From Pseudomonadota bacterium (GTDB lineage Bacteria > Pseudomonadota > Gammaproteobacteria > Steroidobacterales > Steroidobacteraceae), in assembly GCA_021843755.1 (NCBI GenBank), contig JAKBWB010000016.1, positions 1-51,724 of the forward strand: 51,724 nucleotides of DNA, written 5' to 3'. This document shows positions 1 to 9,377 of this stretch, one piece after another. Each line of letters opens with the position of its first letter. Position 1 is the first letter of the stretch. A program made the position numbers and the translations under genes. The notes under the pieces are model-generated. The model was not told the DNA's origin and made no database searches. It was given only the letters and a program-made list of their open reading frames with translations.

Positions 1-126
1 CCCGCCGTACGTCTCGGCCATCACCTTCGTCAGCGCCGCCGTCAGCGTCGTCTTACCGTGATCCACGTGCCCAATCGTCCCCACGTTCACATGGGGCTTG
101 CTGCGCTCGAATTTCTCTTTGGACAT
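1..126 (-). CDS. tuf: Elongation factor Tu, N-terminal part (runs off the window)
   Basis: EF-Tu is the GTPase that carries aminoacyl-tRNA to the ribosome. The 42 residues present begin [20 protein letters not shown] and contain the P-loop GHVDHGKT, which is diagnostic of EF-Tu. The gene continues past the left edge. A GAGGAA ribosome-binding site lies just before the ATG (on the minus strand). It follows tRNA-Tyr, tRNA-Gly and tRNA-Thr on the same strand, as in the tufB operon of gammaproteobacteria and relatives, so it is probably cotranscribed with them from the promoter near 550. Confidence 0.95.
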   Translation of the reverse strand, partial: MSKEKFERSKPHVNVGTIGHVDHGKTTLTAALTKVMAETYGG

Positions 127-203
127 GGAAAATTCCTCAAAAGACGTCTGGGGGCTACGCGCCCCGGAAAGATCATCGACCCTGACTCCCGCCGATCACG
201 CGA

Positions 204-279
<76 letters not shown>

Positions 280-306
280 GCGGCGCTGTGTCGGACAACG
301 CGAGCC

Positions 307-380
<74 letters not shown>

Positions 381-429
381 TGATGCCGCTGCGTCCGCCC
401 ACTCACGCCGCCCGCTCCCACGCTCAGCC

Positions 430-515
430 TGGTGGAGGGGGTAGGATTCGAACCTACGAAGGCGTAAGCCGGCAGATTTACAGTCTGCTCCCGTTGGCCG
501 CTTGGGTACCCCTCC
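430..515 (-). tRNA. tRNA-Tyr (anticodon GTA)
   Basis: An 86-nt class II tRNA on the minus strand with a long variable arm, acceptor GGAGGGG, loop CTGTAAA (anticodon GTA) and an encoded CCA. It is the first gene after the promoter of the tRNA-tuf operon. Confidence 0.95.
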
Positions 516-532
516 GCGAAAACGAGCCGCGT

Positions 533-561
533 ATTTTGATTTCCGTTCCCGCCGGTGTCAA
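533..561 (-). promoter_or_regulatory. Sigma-70 promoter of the tRNA-tuf operon
   Basis: On the minus strand a perfect -35 TTGACA (556-561) is separated by 17 bp from a -10 CAAAAT (533-538). It lies about 20 bp before tRNA-Tyr. The bases after the -10 are GC-rich (ACGCGGC), which in known stable-RNA promoters accompanies growth-rate and stringent control; that regulation is inferred here. Confidence 0.75.
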
Positions 562-606
562 TGTACTTTTGGCGCGTAAATTGCACTTGGGGGTCGAAAT
601 CCGGGG

Positions 607-1380
607 CTAGCGGCCTGCCTCATGCACCGCGGCCGCAAGCGCAGCCATCGACTGGGCGTCCAAATACCGCCACTGCCCCGGGCGAAGATCCTCCGGAAGT
701 CCGATCGGGCCGTAGCGCACGCGCAGAAGACGGCTCACGTCGTATCCGGCGGCCGCCCAGAGGCGGCGAACCTCTCTATTGCGGCCTTCGCGCAGCACGA
801 CCCGGTACGCAGCGTTACGTGACGGCGCCGCCTGCGGCGCAGGCTGCTGGGTAATGCGATCGAACGCGGCGGGACCGTCCTCGAGCATCACCCCGCGGCG
901 CAACCGCTCGATCGCCACTGCCTCGGGACAGCCATGCAGCCGCACCAGGTATTCGCGCTCGATCTGCCGTGACGGGTGCATCAGGCCATGCGCCAGCGCC
1001 CCATCCGTGGTGAACAGCAGCAGCCCCGCGGTATTGACGTCGAGCCGCCCGACCACGATCCAGCGACCGCGCTTCGGGCCAGGCAATCGCTCGAAAACGG
1101 TGGGCCGGCCCTGCGGGTCGCGGCGCGTGGTGACCTCTCCAATGGGCTTGTAGTAGAGAAGTGCTTCGGCCGTCCCCGCGTCCGGCGAACGTCCAAGATA
1201 AAGCTTCAGTCCGTCCAGACGGATATCCGCATCGGTGCCGGCCCGTTCGCCGAGCTGCGCGGGACGGCCGTCCACGGTCACCCGTCCCGCGCGGATCCAC
1301 TGCTCGACCTGCCGGCGCGAGCCGACGCCGGCGTTCGCGAGCAGCTTCTGCAATCGTACCGCGGGAAGGGATGGGCTCAT
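607..1380 (-). CDS. rluB: 23S rRNA pseudouridine synthase, RluB/RsuA family
   Basis: This family isomerises a uridine in ribosomal RNA to pseudouridine in the cytoplasm. The 257-residue product has an N-terminal S4 RNA-binding segment (RLQKLLANAGVGSRRQVEQW) and then the catalytic RluB/RsuA core with GRLDVNTAGLLLFTTDG, whose Asp is the nucleophile, followed by EREYLVRLHG and GRNREVRRLWAAAGY. The reading frame stays open upstream, but the ATG at 1380 puts the S4 domain at the N-terminus as in the family. RluB (helix 80 of 23S rRNA) is the best guess; RluE or RluF specificity cannot be excluded from sequence alone. Confidence 0.85.
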   Translation of the reverse strand: MSPSLPAVRLQKLLANAGVGSRRQVEQWIRAGRVTVDGRPAQLGERAGTDADIRLDGLKLYLGRSPDAGTAEALLYYKPIGEVTTRRDPQGRPTVFERLPGPKRGRWIVVGRLDVNTAGLLLFTTDGALAHGLMHPSRQIEREYLVRLHGCPEAVAIERLRRGVMLEDGPAAFDRITQQPAPQAAPSRNAAYRVVLREGRNREVRRLWAAAGYDVSRLLRVRYGPIGLPEDLRPGQWRYLDAQSMAALAAAVHEAGR

Positions 1381-1503
1381 GGGTCCAGGGTAACGGCCCG
1401 CCAAGGGGGTCGGCCTCGGGATGCCGGCATCATAACCTGCGGGTCTGAGGAGATAGCCGACCATTGTTTGTGACCCCCCCGGCCGCCGGGGTAGAAAGGC
1501 AGC

Positions 1504-2445
1504 ATGATCTACGAAAGCATCCTCGACACTATCGGCAAGACGCCGATCGTGCGGATCAGGCGACTCGCCCCTGCGCACGTCACGATGTACGTCAAATGCG
1601 AGTTCTTCAATCCCTTGAGTTCAGTCAAGGACCGCTTGGCGATCGGCATCATCGAAGACGCCGAGCGCAGCGGCGCGCTCAAACCGGGCCAGACAGTGGT
1701 CGAAGCCACCTCGGGCAATACGGGCATCGCGCTGGCGATGGTGTGCGCGGCCAAGGGCTACCCTTTCGTCGCAGTGATGACCGAGACCTTCTCGATCGAG
1801 CGCCGCAAAATCATGCGCATGCTCGGAGCACGGGTGGTCCTCACACCGACGGCCGAGCGCGGCACCGGCATGGTCCGCAAAGCCGCGCAGCTTGCCCATG
1901 AGCACGGCTGGTTTCTGGCGCGGCAGTTCGAGAACCCCGCCAACCCGGCCTATCACCGCAGCACCACCGGCGCGGAAATCCTGCAGGACTTCGCCGGACG
2001 GCGGCTCGATTACTTCGTGAGCGGCTGGGGCACGGGCGGCACACTCACCGGCGTCGGCCAGATGATCCGCCTGGCTCGTCCCGAGGTACAGATCGTCGCC
2101 ACGGAGCCGGCTGCCGCGGCGTTATTGTCCGGGCTGCCGTTTGCTCCGCACAAGATCCAGGGCTGGACACCGGACTTCGTGCCGGGTGTGCTCGATCGCG
2201 ACGTGCCGCACCGCATCGTGCCGGTGACGGACGCCGAAGCAATCGATGCCTCGCGCCAACTTGCCCGCTCCGAGGGTATTTTCTGCGGTATCTCCTCGGG
2301 CGGCACCTTTGCTGCGGCCCTGAAGGTGGCTGCGGAAGCGGCCTCCGGCGCGGTGATCGTCGCGATGCTCCCGGATACTGGCGAGAGGTATCTGTCGACA
2401 CCGCTCTTCGAAGGCATTCCGGACGGCGGCGACTCGGAGCTTTGA
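1504..2445 (+). CDS. O-acyl-L-serine sulfhydrylase (cysteine synthase, CysK/CysM type)
   Basis: A PLP enzyme of 313 residues that forms cysteine from an activated serine and sulfide. The PLP lysine is in NPLSSVKDRLA, the substrate loop is EATSGNTGIALA, and the phosphate-binding loop is SGWGTGGTLTGVGQM; GIFCGISSGG and the C-terminal PDTGERYLST also match the family. An AAGG ribosome-binding site precedes the ATG. The next gene starts about 10 bp downstream and encodes a MetX-like serine acyltransferase, so the likely substrate is O-succinyl-L-serine or O-acetyl-L-serine. Cystathionine beta-synthase is less likely because the C-terminal CBS domains are absent. Confidence 0.88.
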   Translation: MIYESILDTIGKTPIVRIRRLAPAHVTMYVKCEFFNPLSSVKDRLAIGIIEDAERSGALKPGQTVVEATSGNTGIALAMVCAAKGYPFVAVMTETFSIERRKIMRMLGARVVLTPTAERGTGMVRKAAQLAHEHGWFLARQFENPANPAYHRSTTGAEILQDFAGRRLDYFVSGWGTGGTLTGVGQMIRLARPEVQIVATEPAAAALLSGLPFAPHKIQGWTPDFVPGVLDRDVPHRIVPVTDAEAIDASRQLARSEGIFCGISSGGTFAAALKVAAEAASGAVIVAMLPDTGERYLSTPLFEGIPDGGDSEL

Positions 2446-2456
2446 GGTCCCTCGTG

Positions 2457-3584
2457 ATGACCGCCGTGCACGCCCCCCGCACCGACCCTGCCGAGCCCGA
2501 TGCCCGACGCTACGTTGATCTTCCGGACGGCTTCTCGATGTGGCGCGGCGGCACGTTGCGCGGCGCACGGCTCGCCTATGAGACCTGGGGCCGGCTGAAC
2601 CGCGCGCGCGACAACGCCATTCTATTGTTCACGGGACTATCGCCCCCGGCCCATGCGGCCGCCTCCCGCGAAGATCCCCGCGAGGGCTGGTGGCAGCGCA
2701 TGATCGGGCCGGGTCTGGCCCTCGATACAGACCGGTACTTCGTGATCTGCGTCAATTCCCTCGGCAGCTGCTTTGGCTCGACGGGACCTGCCTCGATCGA
2801 TCCGGACACCAGCCAGCGCTATGGGCTCACCTTCCCCGATCTGTCGATCGAGGACATTGCACGCGCCGGCCACGAGCTCGTGCACACACTCGGCATCCTG
2901 CGGCTCGATACGGTGATGGGGCCGTCGCTGGGAGGCATGGTCGTGCTGGCCTACGCGGCGCTGTTCCCCGGCGGCGCACGACGTCTGGCGAGCATCTCCG
3001 GGACCGCGGCCGCATCGCCCTTCGCGATCGCGCTGCGCTCGATTCAGCGCGATGCGATCACCTCCGACCCCGACTGGCGCAACGGCCACTACAGCTGCGA
3101 GCGGCCGCCGGCGGCGGGCATGCGCCTGGCGCGCAAGCTCGGCACGGTGACCTACCGGTCTGCGGCCGAGTGGGTCCAGCGCTTCGATCGCCAGCCGATT
3201 CGCGCCGACTTGCGCCAGAACGCCCCTTTCGCGCCGGAGTTCGCCGTGCAGGGATATCTGGAGGTCCAGGCCGAGCGGTGGGTCAACGCATTCGATGCCA
3301 ACTGTTACCTTTATCTGTCGCGCGCCATGGACCGCTTCGACCTCGCCGCCCACGGCACCCCCCACTCGCTCTGGCGGCGTGCGGACCTGGCGAACGCGCT
3401 GATCATCGGCGTCGAATCCGACATGCTGTTCCCGATCGGCGAGCAACAGGCGCTGGCGCACTCGCTCGAAGCGGGAGGCACCGCGACCCGGTTCGTGCCT
3501 CTGCCGTGCATCGAGGGTCATGATGCGTTTCTGGTCGATACCGAGCGCTTCGGCCGGGCCATAGGGGACTTCCTCGCCGCTTGA
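2457..3584 (+). CDS. MetX-family acyltransferase, probable serine O-succinyltransferase
   Basis: An alpha/beta-hydrolase acyltransferase of 375 residues related to homoserine O-acetyltransferase MetX. The nucleophile elbow reads MGPSLGGMVVLAY, the catalytic Asp is in IIGVESDMLFPI and the His in IEGHDAFLVD. The GPSLGGM elbow, instead of GGSMGGM, and linkage to a cysK-like gene are what I know from the serine O-succinyltransferase branch of the family described in Xanthomonadales. The cell would then use O-succinylserine for cysteine synthesis. GAGG at 2444-2447, overlapping the upstream stop, supports ATG 2457; GTG 2454 is possible. Homoserine specificity remains an alternative. Confidence 0.78.
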   Translation: MTAVHAPRTDPAEPDARRYVDLPDGFSMWRGGTLRGARLAYETWGRLNRARDNAILLFTGLSPPAHAAASREDPREGWWQRMIGPGLALDTDRYFVICVNSLGSCFGSTGPASIDPDTSQRYGLTFPDLSIEDIARAGHELVHTLGILRLDTVMGPSLGGMVVLAYAALFPGGARRLASISGTAAASPFAIALRSIQRDAITSDPDWRNGHYSCERPPAAGMRLARKLGTVTYRSAAEWVQRFDRQPIRADLRQNAPFAPEFAVQGYLEVQAERWVNAFDANCYLYLSRAMDRFDLAAHGTPHSLWRRADLANALIIGVESDMLFPIGEQQALAHSLEAGGTATRFVPLPCIEGHDAFLVDTERFGRAIGDFLAA

Positions 3585-3713
3585 GCGGCCTGCGGCTGAG
3601 TGCCGCGCCGGCGCGGGGGCGCATAAGTTCAATCGTGCGCCGCACCGCTCGGATGCGGGCATAATGGCGCCGTTCAGCATCGTCAGGCCCATCGGCACAG
3701 CGCAAGGCACAAC

Positions 3714-3998
3714 GTGGAACGTCGGCTGCATACCCGCCATCGGGCCCGCACCATCGTCTTCGTGAGCGTGCCCGGCGGATGCCGCAAGTTGTGCAAGGCG
3801 ATCAACCTCAGCGCCACCGGCGTGTTCATCGAAACGACCGATCTCGGTTTGCGCAAGGGCCAACAGGTCGTGCTGTCGTTTGCGATCAATCTCGGCACGA
3901 TCACGAAGCTTCACCGGCGCACGGCGATCGTCGCGCACGTCTCGCGCGGGGGCACCGGGCTGTTGATGGAAAGCTTCAACACCGCACGCACCGGCTAG
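3714..3998 (+). CDS. Small PilZ-domain protein (c-di-GMP receptor type)
   Basis: A 94-residue single-domain protein. An Arg-rich N-terminal stretch (ERRLHTRHRAR, RxxxR-like) is followed by NLSATGVFIET, matching the (D/N)xSxxG signature of PilZ c-di-GMP binding. The start is GTG with AAGG upstream. It stands alone between the acyltransferase and the alkylation-repair genes. A c-di-GMP enzyme is encoded at 9697-11637, but no physical link is implied. Confidence 0.8.
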   Translation: MERRLHTRHRARTIVFVSVPGGCRKLCKAINLSATGVFIETTDLGLRKGQQVVLSFAINLGTITKLHRRTAIVAHVSRGGTGLLMESFNTARTG

Positions 3999-4087
3999 CG
4001 CGGCCGCGCTTCCCGCGGCCGGCGCGGCCGGACGTCATGTCCGGAAATGGCCAGCCCTGCGCCCCGGCACGGGGTATGGTCGCGCCC

Positions 4088-5563
4088 ATGAAACCGCAAC
4101 TGCCGTTCGGATGGCTGGTGCTCGAGCGGGCGCGCCGCAGCCGCGATTCGCGTTTCGACGGGCGGTTTTACCTCGGCGTCGTGTCGACCGGTATCTATTG
4201 CCGTCCCATCTGCCCCGCCGCGGCCAAGGCACACAGCCGGCACGTCCGCTACTTTGCCACCGCCGCCGGCGCGCACGCGGCCGGCTTCCGGCCTTGCCTG
4301 CGCTGCCGCCCGGAGACGGCCCCCGGCACGCCGGCCTGGCTCGGCACATCGGCCGTGGTGCGGCGGGCGCTGCGGCTCATCGAGGACGGGGCGCTCGATC
4401 GCGCGCGGATGCCGCAGTTCGCGGCGCGGGTGGGACTCGGCGCGCGCCAGCTCGACAGGCTGTTCGCCCAACACCTGGGCGTCTCGCCGCTGGCGCTCGC
4501 GCAGACACGCCGGCTGCACTTCGCCAAGCACCTGATCGACGGCAGCGACTTGCCGATGACCGAGGTTGCGCTTGCCGCCGGGTACGGCAGCCTGCGCCGC
4601 TTCAACGACGCGCTGCGCAAGGCCTACGGCCGCCCGCCCCGCGAGCTGCGCCGGCAGCGCCCCCCGCAGGCCCCGCACGGCGCGGCCGGCGAGGTCAACC
4701 TGACACTCGCCTACCGTCCACCGTACGACTGGCGACGCCTCAGCGCCTTTCTGCGGGCGCGAGCCATCCCGGGCGTCGAGGCGCTCGAGGCGGACAGCTA
4801 CGCACGTGTGATCCGAGTGGGCAGCGGACACGCGCTGATCCGCGTGCGCCCCCTGCCCGGTCGCGACGCGCTCGAGTTGCGGGTGAGCGGCGCGCCGGCC
4901 GCGGCTCTCTATCGGATCGCCGCCACCGCCCGGCGCGTGTTCGATCTCACCTCCGATCCCCGTCAGATCACCCGCGATCTCGGCGCCGATCGGCTGCTGC
5001 GCGCCCTGGTGCGCCGCCGTCCGGGCCTGCGGATCCCCGGCATCTGGGATCCGTTCGAATGCGCGGTGCGCGCGGTGCTCGGCCAGCAGGTGAGCGTGTC
5101 TGCGGCGCGGACGCTGGCCGCCCGACTGGTCGAGCGCTTCGGCGAGCCTGTGAGCACGCCCGCGGCAGGTCTGACGCACGCATTCCCGGCACCGCAGCCG
5201 CTCGCGAACGGCAACTTCGATGGTCTCGGCATCACCGGCGCGCGCATCGAGGCGCTGCGCGCCCTGGCGCGCGCGCTCGCAGGCGGTCAGATCGACTTCG
5301 AGGCGGGCGCCGAGACGCTCTCGGCGCAACTCACGGCGCTGAGCGGGTTCGGCGCGTGGACCGCGCAGTACGTTGCGCTGCGTGCGTTGGGTGAGCCGGA
5401 CGCGCTGCCGGAGGGCGACCTCGTCCTGCGGCGCATGGCCGGCAGCAGCGCACGCCCGCTGACGGCGCGCGAACTCCGCCAGCGGGCCGAGTCATGGCGT
5501 CCCTGGCGCGGGTATGCGACTTTGCACCTGTGGTACGCGGCGAGCGAGACGACGGCCCAATGA
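4088..5563 (+). CDS. Ada N-domain / AraC HTH / AlkA glycosylase fusion
   Basis: A 491-residue DNA repair protein. Residues about 5-80 form the Ada zinc-binding methyl-phosphotriester domain, with cysteines in TGIYCRPICPA and CLRCRPE; the first Cys is the methyl acceptor in Ada. Residues about 85-180 are an AraC-type double helix-turn-helix (MTEVALAAGYGSLRRFNDAL). The rest is AlkA (3-methyladenine glycosylase II) with the helix-hairpin-helix LSGFGAWTAQYVALRALG and the catalytic Asp in LPEGDLVLRR. It thus joins sensor, transcription factor and glycosylase. The stop overlaps an upstream ATG in frame with the next gene, ogt. ATG 4037 is in frame but adds unconserved residues. Confidence 0.9.
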   Translation: MKPQLPFGWLVLERARRSRDSRFDGRFYLGVVSTGIYCRPICPAAAKAHSRHVRYFATAAGAHAAGFRPCLRCRPETAPGTPAWLGTSAVVRRALRLIEDGALDRARMPQFAARVGLGARQLDRLFAQHLGVSPLALAQTRRLHFAKHLIDGSDLPMTEVALAAGYGSLRRFNDALRKAYGRPPRELRRQRPPQAPHGAAGEVNLTLAYRPPYDWRRLSAFLRARAIPGVEALEADSYARVIRVGSGHALIRVRPLPGRDALELRVSGAPAAALYRIAATARRVFDLTSDPRQITRDLGADRLLRALVRRRPGLRIPGIWDPFECAVRAVLGQQVSVSAARTLAARLVERFGEPVSTPAAGLTHAFPAPQPLANGNFDGLGITGARIEALRALARALAGGQIDFEAGAETLSAQLTALSGFGAWTAQYVALRALGEPDALPEGDLVLRRMAGSSARPLTARELRQRAESWRPWRGYATLHLWYAASETTAQ

Positions 5564-5610
5564 ACACCACGGGCGGCCTCGAACCGTTGAGCGAAACGGC
5601 AGGAGATGAC

Positions 5611-6141
5611 ATGGCCGAGACGCACGAGACGCGCTACTGGCATCAGATCGACACACCGGTCGGCACCGTGCTGCTCGCCGGGGACGGGGCGCATCTGACG
5701 CGGATCCACTTCCAATCGGGGCCCCATCCGCTGCGACCCGCACCGCACTGGGAGGCGACGGCGCGCCCGTTTGCCGCCGCAATCGGACAACTCGAGGCGT
5801 ACTTCGCGCGGCGGCGCCGCGCGTTCGACCTGCCGCTCGCGCCCGAGGGCAGCGAGTTCCAGCGCAGCGTCTGGCGGGCGCTGCGCGGCATTCCCTATGG
5901 GCAGACGATCAGCTACGGCGAACTCGCGCGACGCGTCGGCAATCCGCGCGCCGCGCGCGCCGTGGGGCTCGCCAACGGCGCCAATCCTCTGCCCATCGTC
6001 GTGCCCTGCCACCGCGTGATCGGCGCCAACGGCGCGCTCACCGGCTTCGGCGGCGGGCTTGCGATCAAACGGGCGCTGCTCGCGCTCGAGGGGGCGCTGG
6101 CCGGGGAGTTGCCCTACGCGCCGCCCGGCGGAACGGGCTGA
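5611..6141 (+). CDS. ogt: Methylated-DNA-protein cysteine methyltransferase
   Basis: A 176-residue suicide repair enzyme that removes methyl groups from O6-methylguanine. The active-site motif is IVVPCHRVIG with the acceptor Cys, followed by the substrate loop GFGGGLAIK; the DNA-binding helix contains GNPRAARAVGLANGANP. AGGAG at 5601-5605 with a 5-nt spacer supports ATG 5611. An earlier in-frame ATG (5560) overlaps the alkA-fusion stop as ATGA and would add 17 unconserved residues. With the preceding gene it forms a split adaptive-response operon: the Ada sensor is fused to AlkA while the methyltransferase stands alone. Confidence 0.92.
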   Translation: MAETHETRYWHQIDTPVGTVLLAGDGAHLTRIHFQSGPHPLRPAPHWEATARPFAAAIGQLEAYFARRRRAFDLPLAPEGSEFQRSVWRALRGIPYGQTISYGELARRVGNPRAARAVGLANGANPLPIVVPCHRVIGANGALTGFGGGLAIKRALLALEGALAGELPYAPPGGTG

Positions 6142-6206
6142 GCCGCTGTGTTCTGCGCGCCGCGCGGACGCGGGCGCGCAGAACGATGCAGCGATCCAGC
6201 CCCCGC

Positions 6207-9200
6207 TCAGTCGGCCACCGGCGCCTCGCCCGCGGCCTTCAGACGCGCATTGAGCTGCGGCAGGTCCACCTGCTCGATGCTCCGCCATGCAGCCAGTGTC
6301 GCATCGAGCTGGCGCGACACGATCGCGTATCCGGTTCGCGCATCTGGACTCGGGGCGGCGTCCGCACCGTCGACGGCCCGCTGCAGATGCAGCAGATCCT
6401 GTGACAGCATCACGAGGCTCGCGAGATTGCGCGGCGGGGCGCCGCCAAAGCCGATATGGTGCTGCGGGAACGGCCGCTCGCCCGAGAGGTTGCGCGCCCG
6501 CGCGTAGAGCGCCGCGATCGCCCCACGCGCGGCGCCTCCCTGCTTCAGCCGGGTAGCGAGCGCATCCAGCAGCTTCACGGCCACGGCCTCGGCCTGCGCG
6601 GCCCGGAACTGGGTGCGCTCGATTTTCCGCGCCAGATGGAACTGACTGACCAGAGCCGCCTGCGGCACTTTCACATTCGGATCCGGCTCGACACGCAGCG
6701 GCTGTCGATACGTCCTACCGTCCACCGTCAGCACGACAGTGTACCTGCCGGGGGGGGCCCAGACGCCCGGCTTCTCGGGGCCCGCCGCACCCGGCGCGCG
6801 CGGCGCGGCGTAGTGCAGATCCCACACCAATCGGTGCATCCCCGGGGTGGCCGCCGGAACCATCGGCCGCTTGGCCCAGATCGGCGCGTAGTCCAGCTTC
6901 GCGGGATTCGGCGGCACGACGTGCTCGGCGCTGCTGTAACGGCGCACGACCCGGCCGCGCGCATCGAGAATCGTGAACGTCACCGGGCCGGTGACGTTGC
7001 GCGGCAGCACGTAGTCGATGTAAGCGCCGAAAGGCGGATTGGCCGCCATGGGCTCGCTCTTCGGGAACGGCGTGCCCGTGAAGCCGGCCGGCCGCAGCCG
7101 GATCGCCGGCTCGGGCTTGAACAGGGTGACCGATCCGGGGCGCACAGCGCCCATCTGCCGCAGCGCGGTGATGTCGTCCATGATCCAGACGCCTCGGCCG
7201 TGCGTCGCGAGCACCAGATCGTTGTCGCGGATCTTGATGTCGCGCACCGAGGAGACCGGCAGGTTCTGCTGCAACGACTGCCAGTGCGCACCGTCATCGA
7301 ACGACACGAACACCCCGTACTCGGTGCCCGCGTACAGCAACCCGGGCTTGACCGGGTCCTCGCGCACCACATTGACGAAATCATGACGCGGGATGCCGTC
7401 GGTGATCAGGGTCCAGGTCTTGCCGTCATTGCGCGTCACGTAGATGTACGGCGTCTCGTCGTCCAGACGATGGCGGTCGATGGCCAGATAGGCCGTGCCG
7501 CGATGGAAGCGCGACAGCACGATTCCGGCGACCTTCGACCAGGGGGTCAGCACCTTCGGTGTGACGTTGATCCAGTGCGCGCCACCGTCATCGGTGCGCC
7601 AGACCAGGCCGTCGTCCGTGCCCACCCAGAGCACTCTGGCGGTGAACGGCGAGGGCGCGATCGAATAGATCACCCCGCGGCGCGGACCAACGTCGATGTT
7701 GTCGGCCGCCGTGACCGGGCCGAGATTCGGCGGAACGCCGGGATTCTTGCGGGAGAGATCAGGACTGATCCGTCGCCAGTGCACGCCACCGTCGTCGGTG
7801 CTGAACAGAAACTGGTTGGCGAAATACAGGGTCTTGTGGTCGTAGGGCGAGAACACCAGCGGCAGCGTCCAATCGGTGCGATACCGCGCATCGGGATAGG
7901 CCAGCATCGGATCGACGTCGCGTACCTGTCCGGTGCGCACGTCGAGCTTCTGCACGGTGGTGGTTTCCCCCGTCCCGTCGCCGTACACGATGTTTGGGTT
8001 CTCGGGATCCGGGACGACGTTGCCATTCTCCCCGCCGGGGGTGAGTTCGCGAAACTCCTCCATCGTAATGCCGTCGTAGCCGATGGTCTGGCTCGGCAGC
8101 GCAAAGGCTCCCGAGTCCTGCTGCGAGCCGTACACCCAGAACGGGTAACGGTCGTCGGTGCTGATCTTGTAGACTTGCGCGGTCGGCTGGTTGTACCAGG
8201 TGCTCCAGGTCTTGCCGCCGTCCAGCGTGACCTCCGTGCCCTGATCCGAGCCGAGAATCATGCGGTTCGGATCGGTGGGGTCGATCCACAGCTGATGGTA
8301 GTCATCGCCCGTCGGATCACCCTTGAGCGCAATGAAATGCTTGCCGCCGTCGTTCGAGCGCAGCACGATGGTATCCATTACATACAGGCGGTCGGCGTTG
8401 GCGGGATCGACCGTGAGCGCACAGAAATACCAGCAGCGCTGGGTGATCCGCGGATCCCGTGACAGACGCCGCCAGGTCACACCGCCGTCCTCCGAGCGGT
8501 AAAGACCCTCGCTCTTCCACGTGCCGCCGACGATGGCGTAGAGCCAATCGGGCCGCGTTGGAGCGACCGCGAGCCCGATACGGCCCGGGTGAGCCGGGAA
8601 GCCGTGCCCGATGACGTGCGTCCAGTGATTGCCCCCATCGTGCGAGACATACAAGCCGGTGCCCGGCCCGTTCGAGGGGGGATACACACTCCACGGTGGC
8701 CGGCGCGTCTGCCACAGCGCGGCATAAATCGTCCGGGAGTCGCCCGGCTTGAACGCCAGATCGACGGCCCCGGTATTGTCATTCAGGTACAACACCTTCT
8801 GCCAGTGCCGTCCGCCATCGAGCGAGCGAAACACGCCACGCTCGGCATTGGGGCCGTACGGATGGCCGAGAGCGGCGACGAATACGATGTTGGGATTGTG
8901 CGGATCGACGATGATGCGGGCGATCTGCCGCGTATCGGTCAATCCCAGGTGCATCCAGCTGCGCCCGCCGTTGGTGGACTTGTACACGCCGTCGCCCTGG
9001 GCGATATCCGAGCGCATGTCCGCCTCGCCCGTGCCCACGTAGATGACGTTCGCGTCGGAGGGGGCGACGGCAATGGCGCCGATGGAGCCCACCGGCTCGT
9101 GATCGAAGATCGGCTTCCAGGTCCGCCCGGCGTCCTCGGTCTTCCAGACCCCACCATCGACGGAGCCGAAGTAGAACACCCGGCTGCTCCCCGGCACGCC

Positions 9201-9377
9201 GGTCACTGCCAGGACACGGCCACCGCGGAACGGGCCGATCAGGCGCCAATGAAGCGCCTGATAATCGGCGCGCGGCACCTGTGCGATCCCGGATACCGGC
9301 ATCGCCGCGTTTGCGGCCGAGGCCAGCACGGCCGCGGCCGCCCCCAAAACCAGCATCGCAGCACTGCGTACTCGCAC
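6207..9377 (-). CDS. Secreted BNR/sortilin-like beta-propeller protein
   Basis: A 1056-residue exported protein. A signal peptide (residues 1-25, ending ASAANA) is followed by many BNR/Asp-box repeats of the S-x-D-x-G-x-T-W type (for example TEDAGRTWKPIF, STNGGRSWMHL, TRNDGKTWTLITDG), which build one or two seven-bladed propellers as in sortilin/VPS10 and xyloglucanase-like proteins. The C-terminal quarter has an Ig-like region and a helical tail. The start is GTG with GGGAGG upstream. It is often annotated as 'glycosyl hydrolase', but no catalytic residues can be named; a protein-binding or periplasmic role is equally possible. Confidence 0.8.
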   Translation of the reverse strand: MRVRSAAMLVLGAAAAVLASAANAAMPVSGIAQVPRADYQALHWRLIGPFRGGRVLAVTGVPGSSRVFYFGSVDGGVWKTEDAGRTWKPIFDHEPVGSIGAIAVAPSDANVIYVGTGEADMRSDIAQGDGVYKSTNGGRSWMHLGLTDTRQIARIIVDPHNPNIVFVAALGHPYGPNAERGVFRSLDGGRHWQKVLYLNDNTGAVDLAFKPGDSRTIYAALWQTRRPPWSVYPPSNGPGTGLYVSHDGGNHWTHVIGHGFPAHPGRIGLAVAPTRPDWLYAIVGGTWKSEGLYRSEDGGVTWRRLSRDPRITQRCWYFCALTVDPANADRLYVMDTIVLRSNDGGKHFIALKGDPTGDDYHQLWIDPTDPNRMILGSDQGTEVTLDGGKTWSTWYNQPTAQVYKISTDDRYPFWVYGSQQDSGAFALPSQTIGYDGITMEEFRELTPGGENGNVVPDPENPNIVYGDGTGETTTVQKLDVRTGQVRDVDPMLAYPDARYRTDWTLPLVFSPYDHKTLYFANQFLFSTDDGGVHWRRISPDLSRKNPGVPPNLGPVTAADNIDVGPRRGVIYSIAPSPFTARVLWVGTDDGLVWRTDDGGAHWINVTPKVLTPWSKVAGIVLSRFHRGTAYLAIDRHRLDDETPYIYVTRNDGKTWTLITDGIPRHDFVNVVREDPVKPGLLYAGTEYGVFVSFDDGAHWQSLQQNLPVSSVRDIKIRDNDLVLATHGRGVWIMDDITALRQMGAVRPGSVTLFKPEPAIRLRPAGFTGTPFPKSEPMAANPPFGAYIDYVLPRNVTGPVTFTILDARGRVVRRYSSAEHVVPPNPAKLDYAPIWAKRPMVPAATPGMHRLVWDLHYAAPRAPGAAGPEKPGVWAPPGRYTVVLTVDGRTYRQPLRVEPDPNVKVPQAALVSQFHLARKIERTQFRAAQAEAVAVKLLDALATRLKQGGAARGAIAALYARARNLSGERPFPQHHIGFGGAPPRNLASLVMLSQDLLHLQRAVDGADAAPSPDARTGYAIVSRQLDATLAAWRSIEQVDLPQLNARLKAAGEAPVAD

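Noticed and set aside
3995-5329. Long minus-strand frame opposite the Ada-AlkA gene.
   Set aside because: It is a GC-rich antisense shadow with no domain resemblance.
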